The position numbers and the translations under genes were made by a program. The notes under the pieces were generated by a model that saw only the letters and a list, made by a program, of their open reading frames with translations, did not search any database and was not told where the DNA came from. Positions 36,603-43,859 of a stretch of DNA of 64,000 nt are shown here, one piece after another; the first letter of the stretch is position 1, and every line of letters begins with the position of its first letter. The stretch is from Streptomyces antnestii (GTDB lineage: Bacteria > Actinomycetota > Actinomycetes > Streptomycetales > Streptomycetaceae), in the NCBI RefSeq assembly GCF_004005495.1, contig NZ_RZYA01000010.1:62001-126000 (forward strand), in the 5' to 3' direction.

Positions 36603-36647
36603 GGGCCGGACAGGTTCATCCGGCCATCAGATCGGGCGAGTCGGGGC

Positions 36648-38087
36648 TCAGCCCTCGATCGACGTCATGACGTGCTTGATGCGCGTGTAGTCGTCGAAGC
36701 CGTACGCCGACAGGTCCTTGCCGTAGCCGGACTTCTTGAAGCCGCCGTGCGGCATCTCGGCGACCAGCGGGATGTGGGTGTTGATCCACACGCAGCCGAA
36801 GTCGAGGATCTTGGACATGCGCATCGCGCGCGCGTGGTCCTTCGTCCAGACCGAGGAGGCGAGCGCGTACTCCACGCCGTTCGCCCACTCGACGGCCTGC
36901 GCCTCGTCCGCGAAGGACTGGACGGTGATGACCGGGCCGAAGACCTCGTTCTGGATGATCTCGTCGTCCTGCTTGAGGCCCGAGACGACGGTCGGGGCGT
37001 AGAAGTAGCCCTTGTCGCCGACGCGGTGGCCGCCGGCCTCGACCTTCGCGTGCGCGGGAAGGCGCTCGATGAAGCCGGTAACCTGGGCGAGCTGGTTCGG
37101 GTTGTTGAGCGGCCCGTAGAGCACGTCCTCGTCGTCCGGCTGGCCGGTCTTCGTGTCGGCCGCCGCCTTGGCGAGGGCCTGCACGAACTCGTCGTGGATG
37201 GACTCCTGGACGAGGACGCGGGTGGCGGCCGTACAGTCCTGGCCGGCGTTGAAGAAGCCCGCGACCGAGATGTCCTCGACGGCCTTGGCGATGTCGGTGT
37301 CCTCGAACACGACGACCGGGGCCTTGCCGCCCAGCTCCAGGTGGACGCGCTTGACGTCCTTGGCGGCGGACTCGGCGACCGAGATGCCGGCGCGCACGGA
37401 GCCGGTGATGGAGGCCATCGCCGGGGTCTTGTGCTCGACCATGGCGCGGCCGGTCTCGCGGTCACCGCAGATGACGTTGAAGACGCCCTTGGGGACGATC
37501 GAACCGATGATCTCGGCGATCAGGACGGTGGACGCCGGGGTGGTGTCCGAGGGCTTCAGGACGACGGTGTTGCCCGCGGCGAGCGCCGGGGCGAACTTCC
37601 AGACGGCCATCATCATCGGGTAGTTCCACGGCGCGACCTGGGCGCATACGCCGATGGGCTCGCGGCGGATGATCGAGGTCAGGCCCTCCATGTACTCGCC
37701 GGCCGAGCGGCCCTCGAGCATGCGCGCCGCGCCCGCGAAGAAGCGGATCTGGTCGACCATGGGCGGGACTTCCTCGGACCGGGTCAGGCCGGTCGGCTTG
37801 CCGGTGTTCTCGACCTCGGCGGCGATGAGCTCCTCGGCCCGCTCCTCGAACGCGTCCGCGATCTTGAGGAGGGCCTTCTGGCGCTCGCTGGGCGTGAGGT
37901 CACGCCAGGCCGGGAACGCGGCCTCGGCGGCGGCCATCGCCGCGTCGACGTCGGCCTGGCCGGAGAGCGGGGCGGTCGCGTACGCCTCACCGGTGGCGGG
38001 GTTGACCACCTCGGTGGTCCGTCCGTCGGCGGCGTCCCGGAACTCACCGTCGATGTAATTGCGCAGACGACGCAGCTCGCTGGTCAC
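36648..38087 (-). CDS. Gamma-aminobutyraldehyde-type aldehyde dehydrogenase, second copy
   Basis: A 479-residue enzyme from a GTG with AGGAGG nine bases upstream (MTSELRRLRNYIDGEF). Catalytic residues are in APWNYPMMMAVWKFAPALAA, the Glu in LELGGKAPVVVFEDTDIAKA and the Cys in FNAGQDCTAATRVLVQESI. It shares the GKDLSAYGFDDYTRIKHVM ending with the first copy, supporting the same aminoaldehyde branch. It is divergent from the Lrp regulator gene, so it is probably Lrp-controlled and may serve a different amine than the copy in the pot operon. Confidence 0.9.
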   Translation of the reverse strand: MTSELRRLRNYIDGEFRDAADGRTTEVVNPATGEAYATAPLSGQADVDAAMAAAEAAFPAWRDLTPSERQKALLKIADAFEERAEELIAAEVENTGKPTGLTRSEEVPPMVDQIRFFAGAARMLEGRSAGEYMEGLTSIIRREPIGVCAQVAPWNYPMMMAVWKFAPALAAGNTVVLKPSDTTPASTVLIAEIIGSIVPKGVFNVICGDRETGRAMVEHKTPAMASITGSVRAGISVAESAAKDVKRVHLELGGKAPVVVFEDTDIAKAVEDISVAGFFNAGQDCTAATRVLVQESIHDEFVQALAKAAADTKTGQPDDEDVLYGPLNNPNQLAQVTGFIERLPAHAKVEAGGHRVGDKGYFYAPTVVSGLKQDDEIIQNEVFGPVITVQSFADEAQAVEWANGVEYALASSVWTKDHARAMRMSKILDFGCVWINTHIPLVAEMPHGGFKKSGYGKDLSAYGFDDYTRIKHVMTSIEG

Positions 38088-38110
38088 TGGGGCGGCCCTC
38101 CTGGTCGGAT

Positions 38111-38275
38111 GGATGTCCATGGATGTCCAATGGGGATGAGATACCACCCTAATCCGTAGCCCCACGGTTTCAACACCCCTCGACCCGCCAGATCTGCGAA
38201 ATCCGTGAACTTCGAACCCTCAAACAACGAATTTCATCGATCTGGGCTTGCGGAACTGTCGACTCCTCGTGCACA
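38111..38275. promoter_or_regulatory. Divergent control region between aldehyde dehydrogenase and Lrp genes
   Basis: This gap is more AT-rich than its surroundings. GGATGTCCA is directly repeated at 38111-38119 and 38121-38129. Near the Lrp start an imperfect dyad (GATCTGCGAAAT and ATTTCATCGATC) spans about 38191-38243. Lrp/AsnC proteins typically bind several such loose sites between divergent genes, so autoregulation with control of the dehydrogenase is likely but inferred. Confidence 0.4.
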
Positions 38276-38782
38276 GTGAGGGACGTGGCCAGTCGCAGCG
38301 CAGACCCAAAGGGATCCAGGAACGGCAACGGCGCTCCGCAGCTGGACGCCGTTTCCCTCGCCATCATCGAGCAGCTCCAGCAGGACGGTCGTAGGCCGTA
38401 CGCCGCCATCGGCAAGGCCGTGGGCCTCTCCGAAGCGGCCGTGCGACAGCGCGTCCAGAAGCTGCTCGACCAGGGCGTGATGCAGATCGTCGCCGTCACG
38501 GACCCACTCACCGTGGGCTTCCGCCGGCAGGCGATGGTCGGCATCAACGCGGAGGGCGACCTCGATCCCGTCGCGAACGCGCTGACGGCCATGCCGGAAG
38601 TCGAGTACGTGGTCATGACCGCGGGCTCGTTCGACCTCCTCGCGGAGGTCGTGTGTGAGGACGACGACCAACTGTTGGACGTCATCAACAAACGCATCCG
38701 GGCCATTCCCGGCGTGCGCTCCACCGAGAGCTTCGTCTACCTCAAGCTCAAGAAGCAGACCTATATGTGGGGAACCCGATAG
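38276..38782 (+). CDS. Lrp/AsnC family transcriptional regulator
   Basis: A 168-residue regulator. The winged helix-turn-helix is at about residues 22-70 (DAVSLAIIEQLQQDGRRPYA; IGKAVGLSEAAVRQRVQKLL), followed by the RAM/AsnC ligand domain (MVGINAEGDLDPVANAL; MTAGSFDLLAEVVCEDDDQL). A GTG at 38276 is used; GTG 38285 is an alternative. The aminotransferase gene begins two bases after its stop. I recall that the S. coelicolor homologue at this position was described as a regulator of exogenous polyamine use, which fits the neighbours. Confidence 0.88.
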   Translation: MRDVASRSADPKGSRNGNGAPQLDAVSLAIIEQLQQDGRRPYAAIGKAVGLSEAAVRQRVQKLLDQGVMQIVAVTDPLTVGFRRQAMVGINAEGDLDPVANALTAMPEVEYVVMTAGSFDLLAEVVCEDDDQLLDVINKRIRAIPGVRSTESFVYLKLKKQTYMWGTR

Positions 38783-38784
38783 CC

Positions 38785-40146
38785 GTGAGCAAGGACCTGA
38801 GCCGAACCGCATACGACCACCTGTGGATGCACTTCACCCGCATGTCGTCGTACGAGAACGCGCCCGTTCCCACCATCGTGCGTGGCGAGGGCACCTACAT
38901 CTACGACGACAAGGGCAAGAAGTACCTCGACGGGCTCGCCGGCCTGTTCGTGGTGCAGGCCGGCCACGGTCGCAGGGAGCTTGCCGAGGTCGCCGCCAAG
39001 CAGGCGTCCGAGCTGGCCTTCTTCCCTGTGTGGTCGTACGCCCACCCGAAGGCGGTGGAGCTGGCCGAGCGCCTGGCCCACTACGCCCCGGGTGACCTCA
39101 ACAAGGTCTTCTTCTCCACCGGTGGTGGCGAGGCCGTCGAGACCGCCTGGAAGCTTGCGAAGCAGTACCACAAGCTCAACGGCAACCACACCAAGTACAA
39201 GGTGATCTCCCGCGCGGTGGCCTACCACGGCACCCCGCAGGGCGCGCTGTCCATCACCGGCCTGCCGGGCCTGAAGGCCCCGTTCGAGCCGCTGGTGCCG
39301 GGCGCGCACAAGGTCCCGAACACCAACATCTACCGCGCGCCGATCCACGGCGACGACCCGGAGGCCTTCGGCCGCTGGGCCGCCGACCAGATCGAGCAGG
39401 AGATCCTGTTCGAGGGCCCCGAGACCGTCGCCGCCGTCTTCCTCGAGCCGGTACAGAACGCCGGTGGCTGCTTCCCGCCGCCGCCCGGGTACTTCCAGCG
39501 CGTGCGCGAGATCTGCGACCAGTACGACGTGCTGCTCGTCTCCGACGAGGTCATCTGCGCCTTCGGCCGTCTCGGCACGATGTTCGCCTGTGACAAGTTC
39601 GGCTACATCCCGGACATCATCACCTGCGCCAAGGGCATGACCTCGGGCTACTCCCCGATCGGCGCGACCATCGTGTCGGACCGCGTCGCGGCGCCCTTCT
39701 ACAAGGGTGACAACACGTTCCTGCACGGCTACACCTTCGGTGGCCACCCGGTCTCCTCGGCCGTGGCGCTGGCGAACCTCGACCTGTTCGAGCGCGAGGG
39801 CCTCAACCAGCACGTCCTCGACAACGAGGCCAACTTCCTCAAGACGCTGCAGAAGCTGCACGACCTGCCGATCGTCGGCGACGTCCGCGGCAACGGCTTC
39901 TTCTACGGCATCGAGCTCGTCAAGGACAAGGCCACCAAGGAGTCCTTCACGGACGAGGAGTCGGAGCGCGTGCTCTACGGCTTCGTCTCCAAGAAGCTCT
40001 ACGAGTACGGCCTGTACTGCCGCGCCGACGACCGTGGTGACCCGGTCATCCAGCTGTCGCCGCCGCTGATCTCGGACCAGTCCACCTTCGACGAGATCGA
40101 GGGGATCATCCGCCAGGTCCTCACCGAGGCCTGGACGAAGATCTGA
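38785..40146 (+). CDS. Class III aminotransferase (putrescine/omega-amino acid type)
   Basis: A 453-residue PLP enzyme from the GTG at 38785 (MSKDLSRTAYDHLWMHF); a GTG 18 bases earlier is possible. Features are FFSTGGGEAVETAWKLAKQY, SRAVAYHGTPQGALSITG, the PLP Asp in LLVSDEVICAFGRLGTMF and the Schiff-base Lys in TCAKGMTSGYSPIGATIV (about residue 282). The N-terminus and the IYDDKGKKYLDGLAGLFVV stretch resemble the pyruvate-dependent omega-transaminases that act on putrescine, taurine or beta-alanine. It is two bases from the Lrp gene, so the pair is co-transcribed and probably senses and degrades an amine. Confidence 0.9.
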   Translation: MSKDLSRTAYDHLWMHFTRMSSYENAPVPTIVRGEGTYIYDDKGKKYLDGLAGLFVVQAGHGRRELAEVAAKQASELAFFPVWSYAHPKAVELAERLAHYAPGDLNKVFFSTGGGEAVETAWKLAKQYHKLNGNHTKYKVISRAVAYHGTPQGALSITGLPGLKAPFEPLVPGAHKVPNTNIYRAPIHGDDPEAFGRWAADQIEQEILFEGPETVAAVFLEPVQNAGGCFPPPPGYFQRVREICDQYDVLLVSDEVICAFGRLGTMFACDKFGYIPDIITCAKGMTSGYSPIGATIVSDRVAAPFYKGDNTFLHGYTFGGHPVSSAVALANLDLFEREGLNQHVLDNEANFLKTLQKLHDLPIVGDVRGNGFFYGIELVKDKATKESFTDEESERVLYGFVSKKLYEYGLYCRADDRGDPVIQLSPPLISDQSTFDEIEGIIRQVLTEAWTKI

Positions 40147-40166
40147 GCCACCCGGCTGCGAGAACC

Positions 40167-40209
40167 GGCCCGGCTGCGCCCATCCGAGTGAGATGGGAGC
40201 GGCCGGGCC
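40167..40209 (+). terminator. Terminator after aminotransferase gene
   Basis: Outer arms 40167-40174 and 40202-40209 and inner arms 40179-40184 and 40192-40197 form a long GC hairpin 21 bases after the stop codon. A short CGTCC tail follows, without a T-run. Confidence 0.7.
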
Positions 40210-40276
40210 GCGTCCTTTCCCGACCCGCGCCGCCTGAATACCTAGCGTGCCAGTGACCGATCGGCCCTGCCTTCGT

Positions 40277-40292
40277 TCCCCCGTACGGGGGA
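40277..40292. promoter_or_regulatory. 16-base perfect palindrome upstream of ABC exporter
   Basis: TCCCCCGTACGGGGGA lies 52 bases upstream of the ABC ATPase start. It is a strong dimer-site candidate. A CAATTC/TGATCT AT-rich patch follows at 40308-40318. No regulator gene is adjacent. Confidence 0.5.
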
Positions 40293-40344
40293 CGACTCGT
40301 CTTACGGCAATTCTGATCTGCAGTCTCTGAACGAGGTGTTAGCC

Positions 40345-41094
40345 ATGGTGGCCCCGCCGGACAACGACGTGCTCTGGGCACGCGCCCTGCACTTCTCCCA
40401 CAACGGCTCGCCCGCCCTCACCGGCGTCTCGCTCGGTGTCCGCGAGAGCGAGATCCTCGCCGTCACCGGGCCGCGCGGCAGCGGCAAGACGACGCTCCTG
40501 CAGTGCCTCTCCGGACAACTCCTGCCCGCGCAGGGCGAGGTCTGGTTCAACAGCACCCCCGTGCACACCATGGGCCCCCTCGTACGGGAACGGCTGCGCC
40601 GCGACCGCTTCGCCTGGATCGACCCCGAGCCGCACCTCGTGCCCGAGCTGAACGCGTGGGAGAACACCGCGCTCGCCGTCATGATGCGCGGCGGCGGCCG
40701 CCGCGCCGCCAAGGCCGCCGCCCTGGAGTGGCTGGAGCGCCTCGACATCGGCATGTGCGCCCGCAAGCGCCCGCACGCCCTGCTCCAGTCGGAGCGCCAG
40801 CGCGTCGCCATCGCCCGCGCCCTGGTCACCGCCCCCTCGGTGCTCTTCGCCGACGAACCGACCGCGCCCCTGCACCGCGCCGACCGCGCCCACGTCCTGC
40901 GCACCCTGATGGCCGCGGCCCGCTCGCACGGCATCACGGTCGTCCTCGCCACGCACGACACCGAGGTCGCCGCCCTCGCCGACCGCACGGTGGCGCTCCT
41001 CGACGGGCGCCGGGTGAACACGGTCCACCTGCCGGGTGCGTCCGACGGCGGCAGCGACACGGAAGGCCGCGCCGCGTGCTCGCTCTCCGTCTAG
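40345..41094 (+). CDS. ABC transporter ATPase with degenerate motifs
   Basis: A 249-residue ATPase (ATG at 40345 with GAGGTG box). Walker A GPRGSGKTT (about 39-47), Walker B VLFADEP and the H-loop (ATHD) are normal. The Q-loop position reads FAWIDPEP, with no Gln; the LSGGQ signature is replaced by LLQSE in front of RQRVAIARAL; and the D-loop is APLH instead of SALD. The overall sequence otherwise matches LolD/MacB-type exporter ATPases. Such changes would impair the composite ATP site, so it may be slow or regulatory. Its 3' end overlaps the permease gene by 19 bases. Confidence 0.85.
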   Translation: MVAPPDNDVLWARALHFSHNGSPALTGVSLGVRESEILAVTGPRGSGKTTLLQCLSGQLLPAQGEVWFNSTPVHTMGPLVRERLRRDRFAWIDPEPHLVPELNAWENTALAVMMRGGGRRAAKAAALEWLERLDIGMCARKRPHALLQSERQRVAIARALVTAPSVLFADEPTAPLHRADRAHVLRTLMAAARSHGITVVLATHDTEVAALADRTVALLDGRRVNTVHLPGASDGGSDTEGRAACSLSV

Positions 41095-42239
41095 CCCGCG
41101 GCGGACAGCCCGTCGTCCAGCTCCGCAGGCTCCTGGTCGCCGCCGCCTCGGCCGGCAGCGGATTCCTGCTGCTGTGCACGCTCGGCTACGCGATGGGCCA
41201 CCCGGACGCCTCCACCGGATCGCTGCTGCGTCTCGCCTGGTGCGTGGTGCCGCTCGCCGCGACCGTCCATCTCGCCATCGCGGTCGCCCGTACCGACCCG
41301 GCGACCAAGCCGCGCCCCGGCCTGTCCGCGGTGGGCCTCGGTCCGGCGCGGCTCACGCTCATCGCGGCCGTCTCCACGGCGGTGGCCTGCACGCTCGGCT
41401 CGCTGCTTGCGCTGCTGTTCTTCCTTCATCTGCGCGGCGACCTGACCGGGCTGCCGTTCGACGGCGCGGCCCGCGGTCTCCTCGCCGCCGACCGGCCCCT
41501 GCCGCTGGCCGCCGTCCTGACCCTGCTCGCCGTGGTCCCGCTCGCCGCGTCGGCCGCCTCCGCCGCCGTACTGCGCCCGCGCGCCGCCAAGCCGGGCGAG
41601 AGCCAGGAACCGGCCGCACCGGCGGCCCCCGTACCCGCCCCGACCGGCCTGCCCTGGGGTGTCGCGCTGCTGGCCGTGGGCCTCGCCGTGGAGACCTACG
41701 CCTCCCGCGCGCACGGCACTGCGGGCTTCCCGATGCCGGGCGGCCTCGGCGGCAGCCCGAGCGGTGTGCTCGCCGGGTGGACGGTGACGGCCCTCGGCCT
41801 CGCGCTCGCGGGGCCCGGGCTCACGTACCAGTGCGGCAGGGCACTCCAGGCGGTGCGGCCCGGCGCGGCGCGGCTGCTTGCGGGCCGGGTGCTCCAGGAG
41901 GAGGCCCGCCGTATCGGCCGCCCGCTGGGCGTGGTCTGCGCCGTGGCCTCCGGCGCGTACGCGGGGATCACTCTCTGGTCGGGGCGCCATCCCGGCCTGG
42001 GTCCGCTGTCCACGCTCGGCGCCGTCCTCGTCGTCGGCTGCACCGTCGCCACGCTTCTGACCGCCGCGATCGAGGCCAAGCAGGCCCGGTCCGACACCAC
42101 GGCCGCCCTGCTCCGGCTCGGCGCCCCCGCGGGGCTCCTGCGCAGCGCGGCGGGACTGCGGGCGGCGGCCCTGCTCGCCGTGTTCGGGTCGCTGACCTGG
42201 GCCGTCGCGGAACTGGCCGCGCTCCCGCTGGCCCCGTAG
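41076..42239 (+). CDS. Polytopic membrane protein, ABC permease partner
   Basis: A 387-residue protein with about nine hydrophobic segments, among them LLVAAASAGSGFLLLCTLGY, LAWCVVPLAATVHLAIAVA, LALLFFLHL and VLVVGCTVATLLTAAI. A GTG at 41076 with GGAAGG nine bases upstream lies inside the ATPase gene, so the two are coupled. The end of the protein (SDTTAALLRLGAPAGLLRSA) looks like the cytoplasmic coupling region of FtsX/MacB-like permeases. The stop codon lies inside a 21-base tandem duplication. Export substrate unknown. Confidence 0.75.
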   Translation: MLALRLARGGQPVVQLRRLLVAAASAGSGFLLLCTLGYAMGHPDASTGSLLRLAWCVVPLAATVHLAIAVARTDPATKPRPGLSAVGLGPARLTLIAAVSTAVACTLGSLLALLFFLHLRGDLTGLPFDGAARGLLAADRPLPLAAVLTLLAVVPLAASAASAAVLRPRAAKPGESQEPAAPAAPVPAPTGLPWGVALLAVGLAVETYASRAHGTAGFPMPGGLGGSPSGVLAGWTVTALGLALAGPGLTYQCGRALQAVRPGAARLLAGRVLQEEARRIGRPLGVVCAVASGAYAGITLWSGRHPGLGPLSTLGAVLVVGCTVATLLTAAIEAKQARSDTTAALLRLGAPAGLLRSAAGLRAAALLAVFGSLTWAVAELAALPLAP

Positions 42240-42272
42240 AGAAGATCGAAAGCCCCGTAGAGAAGATCGAAA
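42231..42272 (+). repeat. 21-base tandem duplication spanning a stop codon
   Basis: GCCCCGTAGAGAAGATCGAAA occurs twice without gap (42231-42251 and 42252-42272). The first copy contains the TAG stop of the membrane protein. The second copy repeats the stop in the same frame because 21 is divisible by three. It looks like a recent slip or recombination event. Confidence 0.9.
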
Positions 42273-42379
42273 GAAAGTTCGCGACGGGCGATGAGTTACG
42301 GGCATGCCGTCCGTCTAACCCTGCGTACGGAACAGCGACACCGCACCCGACACCAGCGAGCGAAAGAGACGAACCCGTC

Positions 42380-42787
42380 ATGTACCAGCAGATGATCTTC
42401 GCGAACCTCGCCGTGAACGACCTCGACGCGTCGAAGAAGTTCTTCACCGAGCTCGGCTACACGATCAACCCGCAGTTCTCCGACGAGACCGCCGCCTCCG
42501 TGGTGATCAGCGAGCACATCGTGGTCATGCTGCTCACCAAGGAGAAGTACGCCGGCTTCACGAAGAAGCCGATCATCGACTCGACGAAGGGCAGCGAGGT
42601 CCTGCTGTGTCTGAGCGCCGAGAGCCGCGAGAAGGTCGACGAGCTCGTCGGCAAGGCGATCGCGGCGGGCGGCACCGAGACCGGCGAGACGCAGGACTAC
42701 GGCTTCATGTACGGCCGCGCCTTCGACGACCCGGACGGCCACACCTTCGAGATCATGTGGATGGACCCGGCGGCGGTCCAGGGCTGA
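42380..42787 (+). CDS. VOC (glyoxalase/bleomycin resistance fold) protein
   Basis: A 135-residue single-chain VOC protein starting MYQQMIFANLAVNDLDASKK. The paired beta-alpha-beta-beta-beta modules are seen, with the first ending near VVISEHIVVMLLTKEKYAGF and the second with TQDYGFMYGRAFDDPDGHTF and EIMWMDP. The metal/ligand Glu and His positions (ISEH, DGHTFEI) are present. Such proteins act on lactoylglutathione-like or extradiol substrates or bind antibiotics; the activity here is unknown. It is convergent with the thiamine transporter operon, 16 bases away. Confidence 0.85.
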   Translation: MYQQMIFANLAVNDLDASKKFFTELGYTINPQFSDETAASVVISEHIVVMLLTKEKYAGFTKKPIIDSTKGSEVLLCLSAESREKVDELVGKAIAAGGTETGETQDYGFMYGRAFDDPDGHTFEIMWMDPAAVQG

Positions 42788-42803
42788 TCCGCACGGAGGC
42801 CGT

Positions 42804-43859
42804 CTACGCGGGCGACGCGCCGTCCAGCACCACGATCTCCGCCGCGTCGAACGCCACGCCGACCTCCTCCCCGGGCTCCGGCGCGTCCCGCAGCGCGCAC
42901 GCCGCCTCGAGCCGGGGAGCCTCCGTCGCCTGGAGGTGCACGGCGACATGGGTGCCGCGGAAGGTGCGCGTGGTGACCGTGCAGGTCAGCTGCGCGTCGG
43001 CGGGCGGCACGAGGCGTACGCCCGCCGGCCTGACGAGGATCTTGGCGCGGCCCTGCGGGGACCCCGCGGGGACGGGAACCTTGCCCCAGGGCGTGTCGGC
43101 GGCCTCGCCGGCGACCGTGGCGTCGACCACGTTGTCGAAGCCGAGGAAGCGGGCCACGAACTCGTCGGCCGGGTACCGCCACACGTCAAGTGGCGTGCCG
43201 GACTGGGCGATCCGGCCGTCCCGCATCACCACGACCCGGTCGGCGAGCGCGAAGGCCTCGCCCTGGTCGTGCGTCACGGCGAGCACGGTCGTACCCAACT
43301 CGCCGAAGAGTTCCCTCAGTTCGACGACGAGCCGCTCCCGCAGCGAGCGGTCCAGCTGGCCGAGCGGCTCGTCGAGCATGAGGAGGCGGGGGCGCGGCGC
43401 GAGGGCTCTGGCGAGGGCGACGCGCTGCTGCTCACCTCCGGACAGCGAGGCGACGGCGCGCCGCTCGGCCCCCGGCAGCCCGACGAGCTCCAGCAACTCC
43501 CGTACGCTGCCCTGCTGTTCGGAGCGGGCGGCGCCGTGCATGCGCAGCCCGAAGGCGACGTTGGCGCCCACGTCGCGCTGCGGGAACAGCTGGTGGTCCT
43601 GGAACATGAGGCCGACGCCTCGCCGGTGCGCGGGCACGCCCGCCTGATCGCGGCCGTCGAGGAACACGCGGCCCCCGTCGAGCCCCTGGAGCCCGGCCAC
43701 GACCCTCAGCAGGGTCGACTTGCCGCTGCCGCTGGGGCCGAGCACGCACACGATCTCGTGTTCGGCGACCTCCAGACCGACCCGGTCGAGCGCCGCGTGC
43801 GCGTTCCTTGACGGGCCGCCGAAGCGTACGGTCGCGTCGTCCAGGGTCAGCAGGGCCAT
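42804..43859 (-). CDS. thiQ: Thiamine-type ABC transporter ATPase
   Basis: A 351-residue ATPase. Walker A GPSGSGKS is at 41-48; the Q-loop is in GLMFQDHQLFPQRDVGANVA, the signature SLSGGEQQRVALARAL, Walker B plus D-loop LLMLDEPLGQLD, and the H-loop AVTHDQGEAFALAD. The C-terminus carries a TOBE-like domain (KILVRPAGVRLVPPADAQL), which is longer than in E. coli ThiQ and resembles iron or polyamine importers. The ATG at 43859 overlaps the permease stop by one base. The riboswitch upstream of the operon supports a thiamine role. Confidence 0.85.
   Translation of the reverse strand: MALLTLDDATVRFGGPSRNAHAALDRVGLEVAEHEIVCVLGPSGSGKSTLLRVVAGLQGLDGGRVFLDGRDQAGVPAHRRGVGLMFQDHQLFPQRDVGANVAFGLRMHGAARSEQQGSVRELLELVGLPGAERRAVASLSGGEQQRVALARALAPRPRLLMLDEPLGQLDRSLRERLVVELRELFGELGTTVLAVTHDQGEAFALADRVVVMRDGRIAQSGTPLDVWRYPADEFVARFLGFDNVVDATVAGEAADTPWGKVPVPAGSPQGRAKILVRPAGVRLVPPADAQLTCTVTTRTFRGTHVAVHLQATEAPRLEAACALRDAPEPGEEVGVAFDAAEIVVLDGASPA

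Noticed and set aside
42240-42379. Possible small gene between the membrane protein and VOC genes
   Set aside because: No open frame with ribosome site; the stretch holds only the duplicated stop region and a leader.
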